Translations under genes and position numbers: made by a program
NCBI GenBank assembly: GCA_964019425.1
Contig: OZ025799.1
Span: 1,054,001 to 1,118,000 of the forward strand
Reading direction: 5' to 3'
DNA length: 64,000 bases
Origin: Flectonema sp. DT1601
Lineage: Eukaryota; Euglenozoa; Diplonemea; Diplonemida; Diplonemidae
Part shown: positions 28,960-40,564 of the stretch, one piece after another
Layout of the letters: every line of letters begins with the position of its first letter
Numbering within the stretch: the first letter of the stretch is position 1
The notes under the pieces: generated by a model
Told to the model about the DNA's origin: nothing
Databases searched by the model: none
What the model saw: only the letters and a program-made list of their open reading frames with translations

Positions 28960-29488
28960 CAGCTGGGAATTAATTCCTTCCAGCCGAAAGCTATAAAACC
29001 CAATCTCCGTGATTGGATCCTCTATTGGTGTGGGTTACCCAGACCTGACTGTTTCTTAATGAAATATTCTGAGAATTTTTTTTTTTTTTTTTTTTTGAAT
29101 GTGAAAAGGTAATCTTTTTCTTTTGTATAAACATTGTGTCATGTCAACTACTCTTTTTCAAAAAAAGATATGTAATATCATGTCGTATACCTGTTTTTTT
29201 GTTTTTCGTTCTTTTTTTTCGTTTTTAAACTTGTTATTCTGGGTGAGGTGGACAGCTGGGAATTAATTCCTTCCAGCCGAAAGCTATAAAACTCAATCTC
29301 CGTGATTGGGTCCTCTATTGGTGTGGGTTACCCAGACCTGACTGTTTCTTAATGAAATATTCTGAGAATTTATTTTTTAGATGTGAAAAGGTAATCTTTT
29401 TCCTTTGTATAAATATTGTGTTATGTCAACTACTCTTTTTCAAAAAAAAAATGTGTAATATCATGTCGTATCCCTGTTTTTTTTTTGT
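28960..29488 (+). repeat. Tandem pair of R3 repeats, period 293 bp
   Basis: Two near-identical units begin CAGCTGGGAATTAATTCC at 28960 and 29253. Shared boxes run through CTATAAAA, CTCCGTGATTGG, TTACCCAGACCTGACTG, TGAAATATTCTGAGAATT and CATGTCGTAT. They differ mainly in homopolymer lengths. A diverged single copy lies at 7380. Confidence 0.7.
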
Positions 29489-30482
29489 TTTTTCTTCCTT
29501 TATTTTTTGTTAAAACTTTTCTAAATTCTTGCTAACCTTCGGCGAAAAAAAATTGGTGTTATCAGTCGTCTCTTACACTACTTACTTTGTGCATGTGGTG
29601 GGTGTGGTAGTTATTTACTTTTAGTCAATTCATGTCTCTTCTGACTTGTTGTGGTATTCCTGACTTTGATAAATAAAAACCTTATATTAACTTACTTGTG
29701 AGGATGTTGTAGTCTATCTGTGATGTCGATCAGTTTCTTTTACGTAGTCGAAGTTTTTAGTTGTAGCAATCTTAATCATCATTTTTAGAATCCATGCTAA
29801 ATCTTTGGATATGGCAAACGGATTGGGTCCTCTGTTACTGTGAGTTACCCTCCTAGGGCACTCATAATATACAGTAACGTTGGATTATATAACTAAACTA
29901 ACATTGGTTACTGTTGTCTTCTATTTTTTCGTTTGTGTTTTTCTTTTATTGACTTTTGTGTGAACTTTGTTATTGTTTCCTTACACGGTCTTTGAAAAAT
30001 ACTACGAAAGAAGGAAACGACAGGCAGCAACTGTACACCTTGTAATGTCATTGTTTGTTTAGGTTTAGGTTTTGTTCTGTTTTTTTTTTTTTTTTTTTTT
30101 TTTTTTTATTCTATTAACCCTTTTATTAGGGTATAGAGGTTGCTGTAGTATCTCTATGTGACTGCTTGGGCTTCGAAGCTTCCTACGCAATCAGAATTTA
30201 CAATTTTTTCTGTGTTCGTTGTTCTATTATTCCTTTTCTTACAACAGGATACATGATTGCGATTCGTCGTACTTCTTCTTTACATTTATTAGTATTGTTA
30301 GAATGAAAAGAGAGTTTTGTAGCACACGTAAACCTCCTTTGACTTTTATCAGTTGGTTTTTCGTCGGTTTAGTGACAAAACAAAAATATCAACAAGTGTT
30401 ATATTACTGTTTTTTGTATTAAAAAAACAATTCTTGTTTTCCCCTCTCTAACTTTCCTCTTCATCACCTCAGACAGCAATAA

Positions 30483-33400
30483 ATGCGAATATTAGCATCA
30501 CTGCTGTTGGTACTACTGACTGCCATACCTGGAGCAGGTCAGTGCCAATCTAATAAATTAAGATATCGACCTCCGATAAGGTTTAAACCAGGTTCCCCAC
30601 CTGGATGTACCCGAGGAATTGTGCCACTTGGACAAAAATGTATGTTTGAGTCTGGAACAGCGGTTTGCCCTGAACCAACTTGTACAGGTTTAGATACGTG
30701 GAGCGTTGAAACTGTTATATGTAGGCAAGACGGCTGTCTTGTTGGAGCTGCACCAGCGGGGATTGAGTACTTTGTGTGCTCACCAACTGACGTGGCTGAT
30801 GATATGGAAGAGTGCGCTCTTCATGATCCTACACAATTATCAGTAGTATGCGACTATCCAGAATGTAATAGAGGTGTGATGGATATTCCTGTTCCTGAAT
30901 GTTTCGACAGTGGATGTATTTACTTTGATTTACTTAAAGCAATGCCAACGATTGATCCCAACTACTCTTTTGGAAAAGCTTTCCCTGATAATCGAATCCT
31001 AATGGTCACAAACAAAGGACAGGCGTGTGGTAATGCAGTATGTACCTCAGGCGTATGGGACACTAACAATGTCGCGTGTCCTATTCTATCTCCGTGTAAC
31101 TTAGCACAGCTGGGAGGACCAAACTCTGGTGGAGCAGTCATCACATGTAATGGTATGACTACAGGAATGATAGATGATGGAACAACATGTAATTTTCTTA
31201 AACCAAATGGTGATCCTTGCAAACCGGTGTATTGCCAAGACGGGACTTGGAATTCCCTTCCGTTACAATGCGGAGGTTGTATTTCCCTCCCCAACCCAGT
31301 AGTAGGAACCGTAACCTACAACTACAGGCAATGTGAAGGTGGAGGCTTTATTCAACAAGGAAGAACATGTAATGTATTATACCCTACTGGTGTATGTGAT
31401 GCAGTTGTTTGTTCTACTCCGAATTGGGAAAGTGTTAGTGGACTTCCAGTTTCCATAATTAATTGCGAAGAGGACGGTTGTTTAATAGAAGACATCCGAA
31501 ACCCAATGAACGCTATGTCGACATGTGCCGCTGGAGTGGCTCTGCCGGATAGAGAAAGTTGCAATTTTACTTCTCCAAATAGAAATTGCAAACCTTCAAC
31601 ATGCAACTCTGGTACTTGGGAGCCGGAAGCAGTCCGATGTAGGAATGTTGTGGATACTTGTTCAACAAGTAGTCTATCGGTTGATGATTTATGTATTGGT
31701 TTTGCGAACAGGAGTATGAGTTGCCAGCTTACATCAAATCCTTCTGAATCCTGCACCACACCAACCTGTTTAGGAAATAATCAGTGGGAACCTCAACCTC
31801 TCTGCCGACCATCAGCCGACGTTTGTCAACTTCAAGATATTCTATCCAAGATACAAATATCATATTATATTAGGGATGCAATGGGTGTTTCTTGTAGTAA
31901 TGGTTCCCTTGTCGAAACTCAGCAAAGTTGCAGACTAGAAAGAAATGGAGAATACTGCATCATCATAACATGCCTGGGGGGTAATAACTGGGACTTCGAC
32001 GCCAACAACGTCACGTGCAATTGTGAGACCGACAGAATTGTAAACAGCAGAAATGCTGTGTCACAAACATGTGCCAATAGGGATATTATTCCACACAACA
32101 GTACTTGTAATTATGAAAAAGGAACAACTACTTGTAATAATATAACATGCAACAACGGAACATGGTCTGACTCCGTCAAATGTCCATCGTGTGACGTGTC
32201 TTCTTTATCACTAGGTGGAGCTGCCTCTATAAACTGCCAAGCAACAGTACCAGTTGGCACCATGTGTGAGTTCTCTGACGGAGCCACGGTTTGTGAGAGT
32301 GCTACTTGCTTAGATCTTGGAACTAGTGGTTATGGCTTTGATAAATCATCAATAATTTGTAACACTAGTGTCTGTCCTACTCTTACTCTTTCCGGAGGAA
32401 ACGCCTCATACCCAATAGGAGTGTCAACTACGACACCTAATTGTGGTGTTGGTTACCTTATTAGTAATGGAGACTCGTGTTCATTTACAAATGGTACTGC
32501 GGGGATGTGTAAAACCTACACTTGTAGTAACCAGGTTTGGAGTCCTTCAGCAGGATCTCCGATATGCATTCCAGATGGTTGTTCTGTTTCTGAGTTAATT
32601 GCACTGATAACTAATGACGTACGTGAAGACATTAGATGTATCCCTGGTAACGTCGTATCATCTAATGAGACATGTTTGATTGTTGATGGGAGTGTTTGTG
32701 GAGAAGCAACATGTCAGTCTGGTTCTTGGATAAACATTCCTTCCTGCACAAGTTGTGAGTTATCATCGTATTTAGGAACATCATTCACATCTGACTGTCG
32801 GGGTGTGGAAGTTGATACTTTAAGTGTCTGTTCTATTTCACCAATTCCAACCTCTCGAGATACTGTCTGCCTAAACAGTCTTTGTCGTAATACTGTGTGG
32901 TCACCAACAACACCAACTTGTGTTGATGGAGGTTGTTTGTTATCCGACCTGCAAACATTTTCAGGTGGAGTTTCAAACTGCACACATGACATCATCGAAG
33001 AGGGAGAGCGCTGCAGAATTGAACATCCAACAGCCTCCATAGTCTGCGCTATTCAAACTTGTACTGGGAAAGGCGGAAGGTGGACTGATGCAGTGCAACC
33101 AGTTTGTGCAGATGGCGCCTGTCTTTTTTCCAAAGGCTCTCTGGGAGGGGCAGCTGCAGCAACCGGTTCTGGCTGCACCCGTGGCAATATCGTCCTCGAT
33201 GGAAGTAGCTGCGAATTTTCGAGGAATGGAAATATTTGCAATACAGTTACCTGTAGGGCAGGTTCCTGGGACAAGTCTCCCAGCTGTACTGGTTGCCGTT
33301 TGGATAGGTTGACGAGGAATGGGGCGGCGACAATGTGTGGGATGTTTACTGAACTTGGTGAGACATGCGAGTTTTCGAAAATTAACTTCAGGTGTGACGG

Positions 33401-35825
33401 AGCAACTTGTCAGACCAACGCCAACTCTATCGGATGGAACATTACTGAGGTAGTTTGTGAGGTACCAACAGCAGTCCCTACAGCGCCACCAACAGCGGTC
33501 CCTACAGCGCCACCAACAGCAGTCCCTACATCGCCACCACCGACAGCAGTCCCTACAGCGCCACCAACAGCAGTCCCTACAGCGCCACCAACAGCAGTCC
33601 CTACAGCGCCACCAACAGCAGTCCCTACAGCGCCACCAACAGCAGTCCCTACAGCGCCACCAACAGTAGTTCCAACGGTAGTGCCAACAGCAGTCCCTAC
33701 AGCGCCACCAACAGTAGTTCCAACGGTAGTGCCAACAGCCGTCCCTACTGCTGTTCCGACAGCTACCATAACAGTTTCGATCACTGAAATAGTAACAGAT
33801 CCTCCTGTTACAGCTACTCCGGGCATCGGAGCGACTTCTCCAGACGCAGAAAAGACGAAAGACAATTCAGTCGCCTTTCTTGCGGTAGTCAGCCCAGTCG
33901 TTGCAAGTCCAGGAACAGGTGCTGCGGCTGGTACACTTGCTATTGCTTCGAGAGCGTTGTTGTGTCCGTCTTCAGGACTCGATAAACTTGACAGAACACT
34001 AAACCCTTTGGGAATAACTCTTGGTAGTAAGAAATTCTCAGCCTATAACGGTGCTGTTGTCGGAAGTCTGCTAATAAATTCAGTATTAGCCATAATGGTT
34101 TGTAGTGCAGGTTTCTACCTTTACAGAAAAGTTGAAAAACGAGGTCGAACATGGAAACGACTACGCACAGCAACAGACACCCATTCAACTAAGGCCGTAA
34201 GTACAAAGGTAGACAGACGATATGTTATGATGAAGGCACGGTTTGGTTGGTTAGTTTTTCCTCTTGCGTTTCTTTACTGCGGATCAACTGTCGGTGCGAT
34301 GACAATAATTTGGTACTCAAGTGAGATTGGATTCAAAATATTATCATTTATCTCACTATTAACATTTATCCTACCACTACCACTGTATGCCTTATTAGTA
34401 GGTATGAAGTGTACCAAATATTCTTCATATGAATGTATTGCTGATGACAATAGATCGAAGTTATCGAGAATCTGTTGGGGAGACTACGAATGGGTTCCCG
34501 CAAAGAATCAAAAAGGAACTCGAGTATGGTTGGCATTGCATCACTTGGCATTTGATGGATATAAAAGGAAATTTAGATTTTTTTTATTCTTGGAATTGTT
34601 ATCTGTATTGGTTCTCGGGATGTTAGCAGCATGGCAACCTGATAATGTCGGAGAATGTCGAAGAAGAGCGATTGCCATAGCAATAGTCATCGCTTCTGTT
34701 GGAATAATAATTGGATTATGTAAACCTTATATCGCACCTTATGAGAATGTTTTTGGATTTATAATCTACATGGCTGAAACAGCAATGATGGTACTGACTG
34801 TTGTTGCCATGTTTGACGCTGATCCGAAGAACCATTGGGCTGTTGCTCACACTGCAAGGTTAGCAATTGCTATAATGTGGTTAATTCTTGCTAAGGTTTG
34901 TTGTTGTTGTTGTTGTTGTTGTCGTTTTTTTTTTTTTGTCTTGTCAAACCCCAACAAAGTACCTCCCCAAAATATTGTTAAGTGACAGATCCAATTGGGC
35001 AAAGTTAGCCTGGGACCCCAAATAATAATAACAACAGTTCGTCTGGGATGCTGTTATCTTCGTGATTGACGAGTACTACGAGTGGCTTGAAACAGGTGGT
35101 GATGGTCGTAAGCTTGAGTTCATCAAGTATTGGTTTTTACTCGGAAAGATCGATAATGATTATCGCTATTACAAAGATGATGTTATTAATGAAGAAGAGG
35201 ATATGATAAATTATCCCAACTTCGACAATGACGTTGATTACGTTCCGATGGCGAAATCTAATTATATTCGACATTCTGATGCGTCGACAGGAACTCGTTC
35301 TAAGAGTGGATCTGTTGAGTTAGACTCACCAAATAATCATCCTCTTCAAGTTAGCTACAGGAATCAAATATCACCTGTTTTTCTTGATCCTCCGTCAGAT
35401 TCAAGTCCCATTTCTGGTTCTGAAAAGTGGTCACATCCTGATTTCGCTCGGCCGTCTAGTGCTCTTTTGCAACCAACCGTATCGTATGTTTTTTTTTTTT
35501 TTTTTTTTTTTTGTACCTACAAACCCATTGTTCGGTAGAAAGAGAATTGTGGCAGCGTAACTACCTATTCCTTTATTAGGATTTTCTACCGGTTGCGCAC
35601 AAACAAAATAAAAGTGTGAGTTAGTAAGTAAAAAGTGAAGTTTGCCGATTCTTTTTTTAATTTTTTTTGTATGTTTTTTTTTTTTTTTCCCTACACATCA
35701 ATAACAACAGAGAAAGTGAACCATTTCCTGAACAATTACTTTCCTTGACCTTCAATGATGGAAGAAGGCAGAGCACGTCAACAGGTCGAGGGAAAGTACA
35801 CGATCCGACAATACTGAGATTCTAG
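30483..35825 (+). CDS. Giant Cys-rich surface protein 1, multi-pass, three exons
   Basis: About 1657 residues over exons 30483-34895, 35038-35483 and 35711-35825. A signal peptide (MRILASLLLVLLTAIPGAG) is followed by about 16 modules of about 60 residues with the pattern C-x3-G-x6-C-x-[FY]-x(6-9)-C-x4-C-x2-G-x-W-x(5-8)-C, reminiscent of sushi domains but with extra Cys. Then comes a stalk of about 12 AVPTAPPT repeats and a membrane core opening with KVDRRYVMMKARFGWLVFPL and about six helices. The tail ends STGRGKVHDPTILRF, matching the end of the paralog at 40565 (GRGSVTPTGTLSF). The second intron holds an R2 repeat; reading through it would give a false Phe-run ending. Probably a cell-surface receptor or adhesin. 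Confidence 0.85.
33463..33775 (+). repeat. 24-bp coding minisatellite (Pro-Thr stalk)
   Basis: About 12 copies of a 24-bp unit, GCAGTCCCTACAGCGCCACC plus AACA, coding for AVPTAPPT. Three variant units read VVPTVVPT or AVPTSPPP. It forms an extended, probably O-glycosylated stalk between the Cys modules and the membrane core. Confidence 0.9.
35513..35652 (+). repeat. R2 repeat inside an intron
   Basis: Contains GTACCTACAAACCCATTG, AAAGAGAATTGTGGCAGCGT, CTACCGGTTGCGCACAAAC and TTTGCCGATTCTTTT, shared with the copies at 28207, 50778 and 51250. A T run of about 26 lies at its 5' side. It lies wholly within the last intron (35484-35710) of the first giant surface protein. Confidence 0.7.
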
Positions 35826-36023
35826 GAATGTCTTATTATTGATTAACGTACACGTAACCTCTTAAGGTATCTTTTCTGTGTGTCTTGTGTAACCGTCAAT
35901 GATGGAAGAAGAGCTCATCAGCAGATCAACAATACCGAGATTCTAAAAAAAAGAAAAAAAACAAATAAGGAAGAGCTTATTATCGCTTAACGTACACGTA
36001 TTCTCTTAAGGTGTTTTTTTCTG
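35746..36023 (+). repeat. Diverged tandem duplication of a terminal exon and 3' UTR
   Basis: Two units of about 130-135 bp (35746-35878 and 35891-36023) share TCAATGATGGAAGAAG, CAATAC-GAGATTCTA, TAACGTACACGTA and CTCTTAAGGT. The first unit includes the last coding exon of the preceding gene; the second is a non-coding partial copy. Confidence 0.65.
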
Positions 36024-37303
36024 TGTGGTGTGTCTATCTATGGATGGAGCTGATGTTTTTGTTTCCTTCTTTTTTTCTTAAAAAGTATTATATTTATTTA
36101 TTTATTGATTTTTTTTTCAAATTACACCACTTCGAGCTTCCCGTATTCCAATTACTGGGCTGTATTATGCCTGTCAGATTTTTTTTTTTCGTTTTTTTAA
36201 AATTATTGTTTCCCCTCTGCTTTCTACGTTGTCTTGTGTTTTTTCTTGGATACTGCTTCCTTACTTTATTTATAGTGAGTGCTCCGCTAGTAGTGTACTA
36301 GCAATAAGCTAACTCATTGTTTTTTTAAAATAAGGATTTATTTTATAAATTGACAATTAATTAATAGGTGAGACCCACACTCTGCCGTATTACATTATAC
36401 CCCTGGTTTTTTTGAAAAGTATTTACGTAATTGAATAACTCGATTTCGTACTGCACAAAAGAAGATAATGAATGGCAGCTAAGTTAGGAAACATTTTATA
36501 GCTAACGTTTATATTTAGTTTACTCTGGTACAATATAGATATTTATTTCTTTATAAATATACTCAACTATTTCAACCCCCTGTTTCCGGACCCATACATA
36601 TCAACCTGATAGTACGTGGTCCCCGAATTACCAGATTCGACAAAACCATCTGGTCAATAAAGACAAAAGAATATGATTTTTCCTTTTATGTTTTTCTTTT
36701 TTGTACCTTTTCTTTAATTAGCAAATATTCTTTTTGGTCATGTACTTTGACATTAAGTTTTTTGTTTTTTAATACCTAAAGTTGTTACTGTTTCTACATC
36801 GTCAAATTATCCTACCTGTTGAGACATGAAGAGAGTATCGGTAACGTTCGCAACCAAGAAAAAAGTATTAAATTGTATGCACCCAATGCACCCATCGGTA
36901 ATTACTAGTGTGCTTTTTGGTTTGTCGTCAATTGGGAGGTATTCTTGTTTCTGTTATGATTCGCACATTTTTTTTTTTTTTTTTTTTTCCCCCTACAAAA
37001 CAAAATTATTTCGATAGGAAGAGTATTATGGCAACGAAACTATTTTTCCTTTTTTAGGGTTTTGTATCGGTGGACGCACGAAGCTTGCTCAGGCTGGTTC
37101 TGCAGACCGTGTAGGATAGTGGGTATAGAAAAAAATAAAAAAGTTGTCCGATTATTTTTTTCTTAGTTTTTTTTTTTTTTTTTTTTTTTTTTTTGCATTT
37201 AACAAGTATTGTAAGAACGAAAAAGAATGTTGGCAGCACACGTAAACCTCCTTTAGCTTTATCAGTTTAAGTCGGTTCACGGTTTCGTGCACAAACAAAA
37301 AGT

Positions 37304-37828
37304 AAAGGGAAATATTCATGTGGGGAAAAACCCGCGAGTTTTTTTTTATTTTCTCCAAATCCGCGAGAATATTTCCCTGCCAACATACATTTTATCTAGC
37401 CAGTTTTTTTGCTCTTTTTTGTGAAGAAAATATATGTGCTACGAAGGAAAGTTTCAGTAAAAATTATTTTTATTGTGCAGTGTGGTTGTTTTTTATTGTG
37501 TTTGCTCGGTAAATAATGCTTTGTTCCAACTTACACTCGATGGAAGCACAAAATCTTTTTATATTCTTGATCCACTGACTGACTTTCGCAAAAATCCTCT
37601 GTGGCAGGGAAATATTCTTGTGGGGGAAAACCCCACGAGTTTGAAATGAAATCCCCAAATCCGCGGGAATATTTCCCTTTACGGTAGCCGTAGTTTTTTT
37701 TTTTTTTTTTTTTGTTGTACTGTAAAGGGAAATATTCTTGTGGGGAAAAATCCGCGAGTTTTTTTTATTTTCCAAATCCGCGAGAATATCTCCCCGCGGG
37801 AATATTTCCCTTTACGGTAGCCGTAGTT
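37304..37828 (+). repeat. Array of three short palindromic hairpins
   Basis: Three units each begin GGGAAATATTC and end GAATATTTCCC, perfect 11-bp inverted arms: 37308-37377, 37608-37677 and 37728-37810. The first two are exactly 70 bp long and 300 bp apart. Interiors share GTGGGG-AAAA, CGCGAG or CACGAG and CCAAATCCGCG. Units 2 and 3 are followed by TTTACGGTAGCCGTAG. Confidence 0.8.
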
Positions 37829-38093
37829 TTTTTCATCCGTCATAGCTTTTTTATCCGAATTTAAGGAATTTTTAAACTCCAGTTTTTTATTCTTGTTTCT
37901 TAAAAGCAAAAGGTTTAGCCGTCTGTCAAAAACCTTTTTTTTTTTTTTATTGAAGTATTGTAAAATACTTACCTACAAACCCTCTTTTCAACTGTTTTGT
38001 TCGTTAGCTGTCGAAAAATTGCACTCGTTATAAGACGAACAGCGTTGAAATAAATTATATGTTAGCCAGTACTGGCGAGCACCGATAGACACA

Positions 38094-38351
38094 ATGAATC
38101 ATTTCTATTTCAGCCGTTTTGACAATAAATTCGAAAGAAAATACCAGAATAATGAAGGCCTCAGAAGGAGGGGAGAGGCAAGACTGCTGAAACTAAGTGG
38201 TCTGCCATTGGTGGGATTTTTGTTATTTATAATTATATATTTTTCTTTTTTTTTTTTCAAAGTTTTCAAATCTATTGATTTAGCTGGCTATCCAATAAAG
38301 CTAAACTCATATTATTTCTGTCTAAACGTTACACTCACCCCTATTTGGTGA
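38094..38351 (+). CDS. Possible small one-helix membrane protein
   Basis: An ATG frame of 85 residues: MNHFYFSRFDNKFERKYQNN, then a basic stretch (LRRRGEARLLKLSG) and a hydrophobic helix (LPLVGFLLFIIIYFSFFFF). The layout resembles small inner-mitochondrial assembly proteins such as COX16, but part of the helix is coded by a T run and the C-terminus looks unselected. An unrecognised intron may start near GTGGGATTTTT. The evidence is weak. Confidence 0.25.
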   Translation: MNHFYFSRFDNKFERKYQNNEGLRRRGEARLLKLSGLPLVGFLLFIIIYFSFFFFKVFKSIDLAGYPIKLNSYYFCLNVTLTPIW

Positions 38352-38655
38352 CCCTGTTTCAAGAGACTTGTACTAATCACAAACTATGACAACAACAGGA
38401 CAATTATTATGTGATATCACTGTCGGAGAGGTGTCACTATTCTTTTTGGCTTTGTTTTTTCTGTCTTTAGTTTCCATTTTTTAAAAAAAGAATTGTACCT
38501 CAATCTGTTCCATTATGTTGGGAAGTTAACTTTTTCTCAGTAGGGGTGTCGTTGGTTGCAACCCCCTCTTTGTTGACCCTATTCAGGAGACTTGTCTAAG
38601 AGTCGAACAATAATAACAAACAAGAGAATTATTTCAAAATAACATCGGAAAAGAG
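38331..38655 (+). repeat. Diverged direct duplication, about 100 bp
   Basis: Copies at about 38331-38435 and 38559-38655 share ACCC or CCCC-CT-TTTG, TTGACCCT-TT or TGACCCT, GGAGACTTGT, AACAA-A-GA-AATTATT and ATATCACTGTCGG or ATAACATCGG. The period is about 225 bp. No coding role is seen. Confidence 0.45.
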
Positions 38656-39480
38656 TTTTACTGTTTTTTTTTTTTTTTTTTTTTTTTTTTTCCCCCCTTT
38701 CTCGTTACTTTATCTTCTTAAAGAGGGCGTCAGATAACCTCGGACTTCCCATACCAAAAAAATTATAACCCTTTTGTGGTTCTATGTCTGTTTAATGAGC
38801 AGTAGTTATGCGCTGCTTGTTTTTTTTACATGCAGCGTTCTCGATTCGTTTTTTCCCATACTTCGTTATTGTCTTTTCTGTAATACTGATGATAAATAAC
38901 ATAAAGCAGAAGGGAGAGTATGATTTTGTTTCTTTCTTCCCTCCCCTTAATTTCTATAATATGCAGCCGCCTCACACTGTCTGCTCGCGTGGGCGGTGGG
39001 TTTTGATGGTCATCTGTTCTGGGTTCTTCTCACTGTTGGTAGCGATTTGTTGAGATTTTCCTGATTCTTTTTGGCTTCTTAGGCTTCGTAAATAAAAAAA
39101 TAAAAAAAAAAATATTCTGAAGCATTTATATTGCGAAAGATTTTTTAATAATTCTTTTGGGGGGTTTGGCTCACTTCGTTAGGGATAACAATTCATGTTC
39201 CCTAATAATAGATGATTAATCCAGCCCTTTACATTCTTTTCCAATCCTTCTCAAAGATGGAGTAGATTCCCATATTCAAGCATCTAAGATACTCAACTAC
39301 TTCTATTCTCTAGGAGCCTTGTTGCTCCGAGGTTTGAACTTTATGGTCAGTTCCTATGGTTCATCCTTTCCTCGCGATGAGAGTAATGTTGTTGAGTACT
39401 CTGTTTTTTTTTTTTTCTTCTTTTTTTTCTTTGATTCATATAAAAAAAAATAACTATTGATTTAATAAAAATCAGATGAC

Positions 39481-39580
39481 CTGATTTTCGCGTGGGTGGG
39501 TTTTTTACCAAGCGTGTTTACCTCACTCGCTCGTGTAGGTAAAGAAACGGGGTAAAAACCCACCCACAGGTGAAAATCTG
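39481..39580. repeat. Long fold-back inverted repeat
   Basis: Arms 39481-39509 (CTGATTTTCGCGTGGGTGGG plus TTTTTTACC) and 39551-39580 (GGTAAAAACCCACCCACAGG plus TGAAAATCTG) are almost perfectly complementary. The inner loop has a second pair (TTTACCTCAC and GTGTAGGTAAA), so nearly all 100 nt can fold into one hairpin. It may be a solo fold-back transposon. Confidence 0.75.
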
Positions 39581-40229
39581 TATCTGCTATTTCATTTAAA
39601 ACCGTCGTTTTATTTTACGATGGGAGGCTTTGAAGGGAAAACTTACACCTTGAGTGAAAAATACCTGCATCAACTAGGGCTGACGACTGCCGGTAGGAGT
39701 GTGTACTTCCTCATGTACAGATAGTACACCATGGAGGTTATTAATTCTTAGACGCTGCCGCCGCAATCTAATCCCAGAGATACCTGTCATTTTAAAATAA
39801 TGTCTTTGGCTTGTTGTTAGCTTTGTTTAGATAACACAACTGCTAATACAAGAAAGTGTCTGTTACACTCTTCCTTGGGATGTGACATCATCTGGTCTAG
39901 AGACTGCCTCGTATGTAAGCCAGTGTGCCTCCTTTGACCTCGGAGGCAGACTGCAATACGCGCACCTCACGATGTGATGTGCGTTACGTTATTTCACGCT
40001 CGCAACGGCCAACCAAAAAATACGTGCAATTAAATTCGGTCACTCTCAGCCAGGTGTAAATTTTCCCTAAGAAGTCAAGGTAGAGTAATTTTTTTAATTT
40101 TTTAATTTTTTTAATTTTTTTTTTTTTTTATCACTGTTTCTTTGAGTGATAATCAAAAATCCCCTAATATTCAGCAGCGTTGGATTGGGAGAATATTTAC
40201 TTACTAACTATCCCTCTGCTTGAAGGGGG

Positions 40230-40262
<33 letters not shown>

Positions 40263-40564
40263 ATTAAGGTAAGCCTCTATTTCGTTGAACGAAGTAATTT
40301 TCTTTTTTTGGTTTGTGTTATTTGTAACTTTCTTCTTTTACCATTTCTAAAAAGGTAAAGGTTCCTCTATGATATCTTGTTAATGGAGAGGGGAGAGGGA
40401 ATTTTTCCCTCTTTTTGTTTTTCCCCATTCTTCGAAAAAAAAAAAAAAGATTCTCACTTATTGCATACGATTCAATTTAAATGTTGATTTTATTTTTTTT
40501 GTGTTAAACTTATGATTAATATTTTTATCAACCCCTCCAGAAAGTAAGAAAAAATATTTAAAAA

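Larger units (their letters stand above)
28056..30482. other. Gene-poor stretch with repeats, about 2.4 kb
   Basis: No gene is supported. It holds an R2 copy (28207-28350), two tandem R3 copies (28960-29488), an R4-like segment (29820-29890) and T runs (28587-28612, 28673-28697, 30080-30107). The acceptor for the next gene ends at 30472 (TCATCACCTCAG). Confidence 0.6.
35826..40564. other. Gene-poor stretch, about 4.7 kb
   Basis: Apart from a weak 85-residue frame (38094-38351) no gene is supported. It contains diverged R2 copies (36985-37165, 37200-37303), three hairpin repeats (37304-37828), a direct duplication (38331-38655), a long fold-back (39481-39580) and long A/T runs (37167-37193, 38664-38691, 40230-40260). 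The GC-richer patch 39850-40010 has small stem-loops but no recognisable RNA gene. The acceptor for the next gene ends at 40540. Confidence 0.55.

Noticed and set aside
33410-33865. Minus-strand open frame of Val-Gly-Thr-Ala repeats
   Set aside because: It is the shadow of the 24-bp Pro-Thr minisatellite of the + strand gene.
35484-35538. Phe-run ending of the first giant protein
   Set aside because: Splicing to 35711 gives a phase-correct end that matches the paralog; the Phe run is the T run of an intronic repeat.
39850-40010. GC-richer patch with small stem-loops, considered as a structural RNA
   Set aside because: No recognisable snRNA, snoRNA or SRP motif; stems are short.
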